64,000 nucleotides of DNA, taken from Lachnospiraceae bacterium (lineage in GTDB: Bacteria; Bacillota; Clostridia; Lachnospirales; Lachnospiraceae). The stretch's first letter is position 1. Each line of letters begins with the position of its first letter. Positions 25,764 to 35,394 of the stretch are shown here, piece by piece. The notes beneath the pieces are model-generated. The model did no database searches. It had not been told where the DNA came from and saw only the letters and a program-made list of their open reading frames with translations. The position numbers and the translations under genes were made by a program. The stretch spans positions 1-64,000 of the forward strand of contig CASJPF010000016.1 of NCBI GenBank assembly GCA_949383255.1. Reading direction: 5' to 3'.

Positions 25764-26216
25764 GTGAATATAAAGGTAAAATATTTTACAGATAAAATAC
25801 AAAAATTAGAGAAAATAGCAAAAGGAAACTGGGTTGATTTAAGAGCTTCAGAAGATGTGGAGATGAAACAGGGGGAATTTAGGTTAATTCCTCTTGGAAT
25901 TGCAGTAGAACTGCCAAAGGGATATGAAGCTCATGTAGTACCAAGGAGTTCAACGTTTAAAAATTTTGGGCTAATACAAGTAAATCATCAAGGGGTTATT
26001 GATGGACCAGACCGAAAGACCGGTGAGGGCGGTTACTGTGGCAATGATGACCAGTGGTTTGTTCCAATGTATGCAATGCGAGATACAACGATTCATTTGA
26101 ATGATCGTATCTGTCAGTTTCGGATTATGGAACAGCAGCCAGAGATTGTCTTTGAGGAGGTTACAGAACTTACTGGCGTAAATCGTGGAGGGTTTGGTTC
26201 CACTGGAAAAAATTAG
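25764..26216 (+). CDS. dut: dUTP diphosphatase
   Basis: A 150-residue trimeric dUTPase. Conserved motifs are in order: DLRA near residue 25, PRSST at about 58-62, HQGVIDGPDR (the GVID uracil pocket), NDRICQFRI, and the Gly-rich P-loop-like end NRGGFGSTG. The insertion GPDRKTGEGGYCGNDDQW is longer than in Escherichia coli dUTPase. The start is a GTG at 25764 with GGGAG 9 nt upstream, 18 nt after nrdG, so it is cotranscribed with the reductase operon and hydrolyses dUTP made by it. Confidence 0.92.
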   Translation: MNIKVKYFTDKIQKLEKIAKGNWVDLRASEDVEMKQGEFRLIPLGIAVELPKGYEAHVVPRSSTFKNFGLIQVNHQGVIDGPDRKTGEGGYCGNDDQWFVPMYAMRDTTIHLNDRICQFRIMEQQPEIVFEEVTELTGVNRGGFGSTGKN

Positions 26217-26285
26217 GAAAAAGATGTCTGAATTTATTTTGCCCTTTTGGAGATACTGTTTTTGATATTGAAATGTCGTAACTAG

Positions 26286-27713
<1,428 letters not shown>

Positions 27714-28201
27714 AGAAGTGTGCCGCGAAAGCGGCATACTTTGTGTGCAAAAATGTACAATTGAGTAACAAAAAGTTTGTTTTATTTTAGAAAATATGGA
27801 AAAATTAGTAAAATTTAATAACAATAGTATAATAAATATAGATAAATTGCGAAATTTACATAATTTTTTTCAATAATATAAAAAATTTCCAAAATTCACC
27901 GATATATATAATGCGCAGCAAAATATTAGTTAAAACAACTATAGAAGATGTAAATCAATACCCTAATATGCCAACAAACATGTTTTATAGTTCTTTGACG
28001 AAATATTTTCAAGATAGGGTGTCTAATGTTCTGGATTGTGATTCAGAATATTAGATACCCTATTTTGATATTGAGACAATGTGTAAAATTTAAGTTGGGG
28101 CTTTTTCGTACAGAAATTTTGTGATACAATAAGATTTAGAGCTGTTGAAAGATAAATATTTGGCAGCAGTTTTAAAATTTAGAGAGAAGGAGATTAAAAC
28201 C
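27714..28201. other. AT-rich intergenic region with terminator
   Basis: The region begins with a short TGCCGC-GAAA-GCGGCA hairpin just after eno. A 47-codon open frame (27911-28054) has no ribosome binding site. A strong hairpin (28015-28062) ends it. No promoter was confidently seen. Confidence 0.4.
28015..28066 (+). terminator. Strong hairpin terminator
   Basis: TAGGGTGTCTAAT pairs with ATTAGATACCCTA (G-T wobble tolerated), with a further inner stem GTTCTG/CAGAAT, followed by TATTTTGA. It lies 300 nt past eno, so it may terminate an independent short transcript. Confidence 0.6.
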
Positions 28202-29362
28202 GTGGAAAAGATTACAGAAGATATAATAAATATAGGAGTGAATGACAGAACAATTACTCTTTTTGAAGGTCAATATGAAGTGAAAAATGGTATGGCATAT
28301 AATTCTTATGTCATATTGGATGAGCAGGTTGTTGTGATGGATACAGTTGACCCACGTGCAACACAGGAATGGCTAAAAAATTTGGAAGAGGCGGTGGGAA
28401 CAAGAAAAGTGGATTATTTGGTGATTCAGCATATGGAACCAGATCATGGCGGCAGTATTATGCAGCTTCTAGAGCGTTATCCAGATATGAAGTTTGTCGG
28501 AAATGCAAAGACCTTTCAAATGTTGCAGCAGTTTTTTGAGATAACTTCTAATGATAAGGTTGTCACTGTAAAGGAAGGGGATACTCTTTCTGTTGGAAGA
28601 CATATGCTACAGTTTTTTATGGCTCCAATGGTGCACTGGCCAGAAGTAATGGTTACTTATGACCAGGCAGAAAAAGTATTGTTCAGCGCAGACGGCTTTG
28701 GTAAATTTGGGACACGCGATGCAGAGGAGGAGTGGGCACAGGAAGCAAGAAGATATTATATTAATATTTGCGGAAAATATGGTATGCAGGTACAGGCATT
28801 GTTGAAAAAGGCAGCTACATTGGAAATTAACACGATCTGTCCGTTGCATGGACCTGTGCTGACAGAAAATCTTGGCTATTATATTGACAAATACCAGACA
28901 TGGAGCAGTTATCAGCCAGAAGAGGAAGGTGTGTTGATTGCCTGTGCCTCTATTCATGGGCATACACTGCATACAGCGGAGAAAATGAAAGAGTTATTGG
29001 AACAAAAGGGTGCCAAAAAGGTGATTTTAACAGATTTGACCAGAGCGGATCTTCATGAGGCAGTGGCAGATGCATTTCGTTATAGTCGCTTGATACTTGC
29101 AGCCGCATCGTATGATGCCAGTGTATTTCCACCTATGGAGGATTTCTTAAATAGACTTAGAGCTAAAAATTATCAGAGTCGCACTGTTGGTATTATTGAA
29201 AATGGTTCATGGGGACCAACAGCAGCGAAAAGTATGAAGGCTCTGTTGGAAGGAGCAAAGGCACTGACAATTGTAGAGCCAACTGTAACGATTAAATCCG
29301 CAATGAAAGCGGAGAATATTCCACAGTTGAAGGCGCTTGCCGATAAAATTTTAGAGATGTAA
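28202..29362 (+). CDS. FprA-type flavodiiron protein
   Basis: A 386-residue A-type flavoprotein that reduces O2 (or NO) to water with electrons from rubredoxin or ferredoxin. The N-terminal metallo-beta-lactamase-like domain has the diiron ligands (HMEPDHGG, HWPEVM, DGFGKFG, CPLHGP); the C-terminal flavodoxin domain begins at about residue 255 (IACASIHGHTLHTAEKM). I take GTG 28202 as start because GGAG lies about 10 nt upstream; an in-frame TTG at 28145 is less likely. It protects the anaerobic enzymes encoded nearby. It converges on the antiporter gene. Confidence 0.93.
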   Translation: MEKITEDIINIGVNDRTITLFEGQYEVKNGMAYNSYVILDEQVVVMDTVDPRATQEWLKNLEEAVGTRKVDYLVIQHMEPDHGGSIMQLLERYPDMKFVGNAKTFQMLQQFFEITSNDKVVTVKEGDTLSVGRHMLQFFMAPMVHWPEVMVTYDQAEKVLFSADGFGKFGTRDAEEEWAQEARRYYINICGKYGMQVQALLKKAATLEINTICPLHGPVLTENLGYYIDKYQTWSSYQPEEEGVLIACASIHGHTLHTAEKMKELLEQKGAKKVILTDLTRADLHEAVADAFRYSRLILAAASYDASVFPPMEDFLNRLRAKNYQSRTVGIIENGSWGPTAAKSMKALLEGAKALTIVEPTVTIKSAMKAENIPQLKALADKILEM

Positions 29363-29424
29363 ATTTGTGGCTTAAGGGTCGCATAACATTAATTTTTACG
29401 GTTTCTTAAGGGAGGAGTGGTATC

Positions 29425-31017
29425 CTACTCACGGTAGGTTACCACTCTATCACCTTCTAGGATTCTTGTTTTTCCATCAGGGATTAAAGATTCCTCTCCG
29501 CGCATAATCATTGCGATTAACTCATCAGGAGCCAGATTTAAATCTGCAATTGTGCGATTGCACCATGAATGGTATCGATCAATAAAAATTTCATCGAGTA
29601 GTTCGTTGCCGCTTGGATTGTAGGATGGTGCACTTAAAATAATACTGTCACCTGCAAGAATTAATGTATTTCCTTTTGTGATGATAGTTTCATGATTTCG
29701 TTTAATCATGAGTGCAAGAGAACCCGTTGGAAAGGATACTTCTTTTACCAGTTTGTTTTCCCAGTTATGCCCTTTTGGTATGTACATGCGAATTAGAGTG
29801 ATAGAAGATTCCTCTTGATAATCGTTAAAAGTTTTGCGGACATCTTCATTTTCATCAATCATATCGAGTTTTTCTGCCACTTTTGGAAGCAGTGTTCCCT
29901 GTATAGCAACCGAAAACAACGATACCATAAAGACAATGTGAAACAAGTTGTGAGGCATAATTACACCTCCTGCAACTGCCATTATAGCAAATACTGAGGA
30001 GGAGGCACCGCGAAGCCCTGCCCATGAAACCAGAAGGCACTGCCTTGCAGAACAGTGAAAGGGTTTCATAAGCAGAAAAACAGCGACAGGTCTTGCGATC
30101 AGGGTAAGAATCACAGTGATTATAATTGCAGTAAAAATAACATCTGACATTTCATGAGGAATTGTCAGTAGTCCTAATAGAAAAAATATTAAAATCTGCG
30201 CTAAGGACGTAACGCCGTCAAAAAATGGTATCAATGTGGCCTTGTTTTTGATGCGGCTGTTACCAATAATAACTCCCATAATATAGACACTCAGATAGGC
30301 ATTTCCTCCCATAATTTGTGACAAGGCATAACAGATTAGAACCATAGCAATCATAAAAATTGTGTCAAGACCATCAGACACCAATGTTGTCTTGGTCATC
30401 AGACGAATCGTCATCAGTGCAAGTGCCAATCCAACAAGAGAACCGACTACCAATTGTAGAAAGATACGCATAACAATATGTTCGGATTCTCCTGAATAGA
30501 TAATCCCCAACGCAATAAAGGTTAACATATATGCCATTGGGTCATTACTACCACTTTCCATCTCCAAAAGAGAAGCAGTGCTGTCTTTTAAATTAAGCTT
30601 TTTTTGACGGAGTATGGCGAATACGCTTGCTGCGTCTGTAGAACCAAGGACTGCACCGACCAAAAAACTTTCTGGCCATGTGTAGCCTAAAATAAATCGT
30701 ACAAACAGAGCTGTGACCGCAGCTGTAATTGCCACGCCGATTGTTGACAAAAGGACAGACTTTACGGCAACATCTTTTGCAAGTTCCCACTTTAAGTTAA
30801 ACCCACCATAAAACATAATAAATAGCAATGCAATAGAACAGATATTTTCTGATAATTTATAATCGTTAAATGCAATTTTAAAAATCCCATCACTTCCAAA
30901 AAGCATACCAATAAACATAAAAAGTATCAATGCAGGCATACCGAATTTACCAGAGAACTTTTCTGCTATTACACAGAGTAGAATTACAATTGCTACAAGT
31001 AGTAGGATAAAAGTCAT
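29425..31017 (-). CDS. CPA1-type K+/H+ antiporter with TrkA-C domain
   Basis: A 530-residue membrane antiporter: about 12-13 helices at residues 1-400 with the CPA1 signature LGSTDAASVFAIL, then a TrkA-C ligand-binding domain (about 415-520; APSYNPSGNELLDEI in between). This is the architecture of NhaP2/CvrA potassium/proton antiporters, whose TrkA-C domain can bind cyclic di-AMP in Firmicutes. I start at ATG 31017, with AAAGGA upstream, rather than the farther upstream in-frame ATG. Three small membrane-protein genes lie upstream on the same strand. Confidence 0.9.
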   Translation of the reverse strand: MTFILLLVAIVILLCVIAEKFSGKFGMPALILFMFIGMLFGSDGIFKIAFNDYKLSENICSIALLFIMFYGGFNLKWELAKDVAVKSVLLSTIGVAITAAVTALFVRFILGYTWPESFLVGAVLGSTDAASVFAILRQKKLNLKDSTASLLEMESGSNDPMAYMLTFIALGIIYSGESEHIVMRIFLQLVVGSLVGLALALMTIRLMTKTTLVSDGLDTIFMIAMVLICYALSQIMGGNAYLSVYIMGVIIGNSRIKNKATLIPFFDGVTSLAQILIFFLLGLLTIPHEMSDVIFTAIIITVILTLIARPVAVFLLMKPFHCSARQCLLVSWAGLRGASSSVFAIMAVAGGVIMPHNLFHIVFMVSLFSVAIQGTLLPKVAEKLDMIDENEDVRKTFNDYQEESSITLIRMYIPKGHNWENKLVKEVSFPTGSLALMIKRNHETIITKGNTLILAGDSIILSAPSYNPSGNELLDEIFIDRYHSWCNRTIADLNLAPDELIAMIMRGEESLIPDGKTRILEGDRVVTYRE

Positions 31018-31190
31018 AAAGCTGTCCTTTCTATAAATCAAAATCGAAAAGAAACTGTATGAAACGAACATAATCAAAACAGTTTTATTAATTCTTTAGT
31101 TGAATAAAGTGTATCTATAATAATACTAACTTTTTCTAACAAAATATGCAAGTTATGTTATAAAATTTTAACCTTTTTCTATTACAGACA

Positions 31191-31334
31191 TTAATCATAA
31201 AGAGATTTATGATATTTCGCTTTGCGATAAATTTTATAAAAAAGAACTGCAAAAAGCGATACAATAATATAAAGAGTAGAAAGTGCACCTGTAGCACCGC
31301 CAATAAATACTAAAATCCATAAAAAGATATTCAT
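31191..31334 (-). CDS. Small membrane protein (47 residues)
   Basis: GGAGG lies 8 nt upstream of the ATG at 31334. The 47-residue product has one hydrophobic helix (LWILVFIGGATGALSTLYII then VSLFAVLF) and a basic tail (YKIYRKAKYHKSLYD), typical of a one- or two-helix inner-membrane miniprotein with cytoplasmic C-terminus. It is 173 bp upstream of the K+/H+ antiporter, on the same strand, and may be an accessory subunit. No homolog is recognised. Confidence 0.65.
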   Translation of the reverse strand: MNIFLWILVFIGGATGALSTLYIIVSLFAVLFYKIYRKAKYHKSLYD

Positions 31335-31364
31335 AATAAAACCTCCAAATCAATCCATAAAATA

Positions 31365-31511
31365 CTATTTATTCTGTGTGTGGTTTTGTTCTGTCTGTGA
31401 CGACTCTCCAGAAGAAGAGCGCGATGTTCCACCCACTTCGTAAATGCAAGTAAGAATCCCTGCACCAACAGCGATTACAACCATAATACCAAATATAATA
31501 TTTTGAAACAT
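31365..31511 (-). CDS. Small membrane protein (48 residues)
   Basis: GGAGG precedes the ATG at 31511. It encodes 48 residues: an N-terminal hydrophobic helix (IIFGIMVVIAVGAGILTCIY) followed by a Ser/Gln/Asn-rich hydrophilic tail (SRSSSGESSQTEQNHTQNK). It ends 30 bp upstream of the other small membrane gene, so the two are likely cotranscribed. Not recognised. Confidence 0.65.
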   Translation of the reverse strand: MFQNIIFGIMVVIAVGAGILTCIYEVGGTSRSSSGESSQTEQNHTQNK

Positions 31512-31667
31512 AATAAAAAACCTCCACTAGTTTTTCGCGATATTCGCCCAATAATTACTTTGTAGTTGCTTGGCTTATTGTTCGCGAAAATAAATTGCGC
31601 ACACGAAAAAAAACGCTGGTTATAACAATTCTTTACAAGAGCGCTAAAAAGTAAAATAGAATAAGAA

Positions 31668-32081
31668 TTAAAAATTGTGGGATTTTTTACCATCATTTCG
31701 GTGAATATAATCCAGAGTTCTGTGATTGTACTGATTTTGATAGATGTCAGTACACAGATAAGAATTTTTAAAAAAGAGATATAATAGAAATACACTGAGC
31801 AGAAGCAGCGCATAAATAATGCACTGGCTGATACGCAAAACAATAGAAGTACGTGCAGACTGACGTACAAGAACAAACTCTTCCATAAAATTTGCAGAAT
31901 TTTTATCGTAAAAAATATGTGTATCTGCAACGTGACCAGCAGCTTGCAAAGAGGCAGCAGATGTGTTCGAAACATGCAAAAAAGAGGAATTTGTGTGAAT
32001 TTCTTCGCAATAAATTCCCAGTACAAGTATGGATAATATAAATGCTATACATAAAAATCGGCTATGTACAAATTTTTTCAT
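31668..32081 (-). CDS. Unknown membrane protein with signal-like N-terminus
   Basis: A 137-residue frame with an N-terminal hydrophobic segment after KK (FVHSRFLCIAFILSILVLGIYC), a polar middle (about 30-80) and a second hydrophobic helix (CIIYALLLLSVFLLYLFF) followed by a basic, Tyr/Asn-rich tail. The topology is two helices with the middle part outside. The start ATG at 32081 lacks a clear ribosome binding site, which lowers confidence. It lies upstream of the two small membrane genes and the antiporter on the same strand. Confidence 0.55.
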   Translation of the reverse strand: MKKFVHSRFLCIAFILSILVLGIYCEEIHTNSSFLHVSNTSAASLQAAGHVADTHIFYDKNSANFMEEFVLVRQSARTSIVLRISQCIIYALLLLSVFLLYLFFKNSYLCTDIYQNQYNHRTLDYIHRNDGKKSHNF

Positions 32082-32401
32082 GTTGGGTATTGCCTCATTT
32101 CTGATTACTGAACAGGAACTACTTCTGACAGTTTTAGATACCCAATTGCAGCCAAAATGTTGTAACTATAATGTTGCTGCAAAAAGAAGGGTATTTTGTA
32201 ACTATATCACAAATAAATACGTAATTCAAGCAAATGATGAAAAAAAGAATATAGCGAACACTAAACAATTGTTCGAGTCTTGAGATACAAAGTATAATAT
32301 GTTATGCTATTCCTATCATGAATTTATAGATATTTTTACAAAAAATATTTCGTCAAAATGCAAAAGATTAAAAAAATAACTGAATGAAAAGGAGAATTAT
32401 T
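32082..32401. other. Intergenic region upstream of the debranching enzyme
   Basis: A candidate promoter is TTGAGA (32280-32285), 17 bp, TATGCT (32303-32308). Otherwise AT-rich with no other feature seen. Confidence 0.35.
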
Positions 32402-34417
32402 ATGCGATTTGAATTTGACAAAAAAAATTGGACCTCGATTATAGAGGGAGAGAAAGACTGTTATCTGCTCGCAAATGGATTGGGTGGTTACAGTAGTTTG
32501 TCAGTTATAGGAGCAGCAGCAAGAGGCGATCAGGCGTTGCTAATGTCTGCAAAGAGAGCACCAAATGTTAGAATGCATCTGGTTTCTAATATTTTTGAAC
32601 GATTGGTTGTTGATGGACAAGAATATATTTTGACTTCGCAGCGCATGAAATCAGGAAAAGATTATACTGGATTTCATTATCTGGAAAAATTTATTTATGA
32701 TGATTTTGATGAACTTGCACCTATGTGGATTTATCGGATTGAAGACATAACGATCACAAAACACTTACAGATGATGCATGGTGAAAACAAGGTGGCATTA
32801 TGGTATGAAATTGATAATCCATCAGAGAAAAATGTGACCTTAGAATTGTTGCCGCTGTTGCGTTTTACTTCAAAAAAAGAGGATTTTAACGATGCCCAAA
32901 ATTTGGATGCATACCAGATAATGCCTTGTGATGCTAGTACAAATGCAGATGCACAGGATAGACAATACTGTATTACAGATGGGGATATTAAGCTGTTTTT
33001 CAAAACGAATGCAAGCTTGTCTCAACAGCCTGCGCATTTATTTGGGGAATTGTATTTTTCGCAAGATGAGCGTGACGGGCGCGTAGCATATGGAAATGCC
33101 TTTGTAAATTGTATTTTAAAACAAAAAATAGAGGCAAAGAAGGACATCTATGTCACTTTTAGTACAGAGACAATTACGGATTTTGATGCGAAAAAATGTT
33201 ACGAGACGTGTGTACAAAAAAATAGTGCGCGTAAAAAGCAATTGCTTGCACAGGCTACATTATCTTCGGAACTTGGAAAGCAACTTGTGTTAAGTGCAGA
33301 CGCATATATTGTGCGGCGGGATTCTACCAACGGAAAAAGTATTATAGCAGGTTATCCATTTTTTGAGGACTGGGGGCGCGACACAATGATATCGCTTGCA
33401 GGCGCAACAATTATCACAAGACGTTTTGCAGAATGTAAAAGTATTCTACAAACCTTTGCAAACTATGTAAAAAATGGACTGCTGCCAAACTTGTTCCCGG
33501 AGGGTGGGGAAAATCCTATGTATAATTCTGCTGACGCGCCGCTATTGTTTGTGAATGCAGTGTATGAGTACATGGAATACTCTGGCGATAAGGCATTTCA
33601 AGTTGAAATACTACCTGTGTTAGAGCAGATTATTGATAACTATCAAAATGGTACAGATTTTCATATTGGTATGGACTGTGATGGTTTAATTATGGCGGGA
33701 GCTGGTTTAGAACAGCTTACATGGATGGATGTGCGTGTGGGCGACTTCCTGCCGACGCCAAGGCATGGAAAGCCTGTGGAAATCAATGCGTATTGGTACA
33801 GTGCGTTGATGGTAATGTATGAGTTAACACAGGAAACAAAGTATCAGGAACTTGCCGCAAAAGTTAAGACTTCTTTTATAGAGAAATTCTGGAATGAAAG
33901 CGAGCAATGTTTAAAAGATGTACTCTCTGGTAGAAAAGATGAAAATCAGATTCGATGCAATCAAATTTGGGCGCTCACAATGCCGTTCACCATGTTGCCT
34001 ATTGAGAAAGAGAAATTAATTTTGAAAAAAGTAAAAGAAGAACTCTATACAACAGTTGGCTTGCGTACTCTTGTAAAGAGCGACCCCGATTTTCACCCAA
34101 TTTATATTGGACCGATGGAGGAGCGTGACAGGGCATATCATCAGGGAACTGTGTGGGCATTTCCTTTGGGAGCCTATTATAGAGCATGTGTTCGATATGC
34201 GGAGAAATGCGGGGACAAAACGGAAATAGAACGAATTAAAGCAGAGTTGACAGAAGGATTTGGAGCGCTTGCTGTATGGCTGCGAGAAGGCTGTGTTTCT
34301 CAAGTTGCTGAGATTTATGACGGCGATACGCCAACTGTATCAAGAGGGTGCTTTGCGCAGGCGTGGAGTGTGACAGAATTGTTGCGGGCAGTTTATGATT
34401 TTGAAAGAATGTTATAG
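32402..34417 (+). CDS. Glycogen debranching enzyme (GH133 amylo-alpha-1,6-glucosidase)
   Basis: A 671-residue cytoplasmic protein of the bacterial GDE type: an N-terminal beta-sandwich (FEFDKKNWTSIIEGEKDCYLL, LANGLGGYSS) and a C-terminal (alpha/alpha)6 barrel (about 300-671). The active-site stretches are GYPFFEDWGRDTMISL, NLFPEGGENPMYNSADA, LEQLTWMDVRVGDF and YHQGTVWAFPLGAY. It removes single alpha-1,6 glucose branch stubs from glycogen. I use ATG 32402 with AAAGGAG just upstream; an ATG at 32384 is also in frame but lacks a ribosome binding site. Confidence 0.92.
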   Translation: MRFEFDKKNWTSIIEGEKDCYLLANGLGGYSSLSVIGAAARGDQALLMSAKRAPNVRMHLVSNIFERLVVDGQEYILTSQRMKSGKDYTGFHYLEKFIYDDFDELAPMWIYRIEDITITKHLQMMHGENKVALWYEIDNPSEKNVTLELLPLLRFTSKKEDFNDAQNLDAYQIMPCDASTNADAQDRQYCITDGDIKLFFKTNASLSQQPAHLFGELYFSQDERDGRVAYGNAFVNCILKQKIEAKKDIYVTFSTETITDFDAKKCYETCVQKNSARKKQLLAQATLSSELGKQLVLSADAYIVRRDSTNGKSIIAGYPFFEDWGRDTMISLAGATIITRRFAECKSILQTFANYVKNGLLPNLFPEGGENPMYNSADAPLLFVNAVYEYMEYSGDKAFQVEILPVLEQIIDNYQNGTDFHIGMDCDGLIMAGAGLEQLTWMDVRVGDFLPTPRHGKPVEINAYWYSALMVMYELTQETKYQELAAKVKTSFIEKFWNESEQCLKDVLSGRKDENQIRCNQIWALTMPFTMLPIEKEKLILKKVKEELYTTVGLRTLVKSDPDFHPIYIGPMEERDRAYHQGTVWAFPLGAYYRACVRYAEKCGDKTEIERIKAELTEGFGALAVWLREGCVSQVAEIYDGDTPTVSRGCFAQAWSVTELLRAVYDFERML

Positions 34418-34728
34418 AGTTTGCATAAAATTTTATATTTGTCATAATAAAATGTAAGAGCTTACTATTCACAGTCTAAAAGTCTGTTTATATATGTGTA
34501 TTTCTGCCTTGTAAAAAGTAATTGTAAGAGCTTACATTTTTTGCTAGAAATTTATTTTCAGTTGTGTTATGCTAGAAATATGTAATTATTGATGCATAGA
34601 CCTGTACAAGAAAGACGTCAAAGCGGTGTTATCAACAGATTTTTATAATTAAGAATAAAAAGAAAAAAACACTTGATATTCTTTCATAATCGCGATTTTA
34701 TACAGCTATGAAAGGTGGTGTGAAAAGT
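34418..34728. other. Operator-like palindromes before the IS element
   Basis: GTAAGAGCTTAC occurs at 34454-34465 and at 34524-34535, exactly 70 bp apart; the second extends to TGTAAGAGCTTACA, one base from the perfect palindrome of a CcpA cre or LacI-family operator. GCTAGAAAT is also repeated at about 34543 and 34571. At 34599-34608 GACCTGTACA is the inverse of TGTACAGGTC at 36651-36660. Confidence 0.5.
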
Positions 34729-35363
34729 ATGGTAAAAGATGTTGATTTAACAAAAGATTATTACAAAAGTGGAGAAGTAGCTAAAATGATTGGAGTTGGT
34801 ACAAGAACAGTTCAAAATTATTGTATCAATGGTTTACTTTCGGAAATTTTTGTAAATAAAAGACGGTTAATTCCAAAAGATTCTTTGATTGATTTTTTGA
34901 AAAGCAGGGATCTGTATTTAGAAACGGAAGAGAACTGGAAAGATATTATTTATGCAAGAGTTTCTACTCATAAACAAAAAAATCGGGGAGACCTGGAAAG
35001 ACAAATACAAAACATAGCAAGGTTTGCAATTACTCAAAATCCAAAAAATTTAGAAATGATAGCGGAAGTAGGAAGTGGTTTAAATGATAATCGAAAAGGA
35101 CTCACAAAGTTAATTACCTTAGTTCAGGAAGATAAAGTATCTCGTATTTTTATTAATTATAAAGATAGATTAACAAGGTTTGGATTTCATTATTTACAGC
35201 TTATTTGCGATTTTCATAAAATAGAAATTATAATTGTAAGTACAGAAACAGAAGATATCATTTCTATCATACATTTTTTTCTGGAAAATTATATGGATTA
35301 AGAAAAAAGGTAAAAGAAGAGGTTTGTATAGAATTAGATAAGGAACCAGAAGAAAAAGAGTAA
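34729..35363 (+). pseudogene. IS607-type serine recombinase TnpA, frameshifted near the C-terminus
   Basis: The open frame 34729-35301 (190 residues) has a MerR-like helix-turn-helix (YYKSGEVAKMIGVGTRTVQNY) and a small serine-recombinase domain with the catalytic Ser79 in YARVSTHKQ, then NDNRKGLTKLI and the Arg pair in YKDRLTRFGF. Family members end in a SGxLYGxR segment. Here that segment (SGKLYGLRKKVKEEVCIELD) is in the -1 frame, starting after a run of seven T at 35274-35280 and ending at 35363. The slippery T_TTT_TTT could allow -1 frameshifting or transcript slippage; otherwise it is a one-base deletion. The start is ATG 34729 after AAAGGTGG. Confidence 0.85.
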
Positions 35364-35394
35364 TAGTTTCTTTTTAGAAAGGTGGCGAGGAAGA

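Noticed and set aside
29414-29448. Hairpin at the antiporter stop codon as a terminator
   Set aside because: The stem is real, but there is no U tract on the minus strand downstream, and it overlaps coding sequence.
32029-32283. 84-codon plus-strand frame upstream of the debranching enzyme
   Set aside because: No ribosome binding site, opposite a better-supported minus-strand frame, and random-looking composition.
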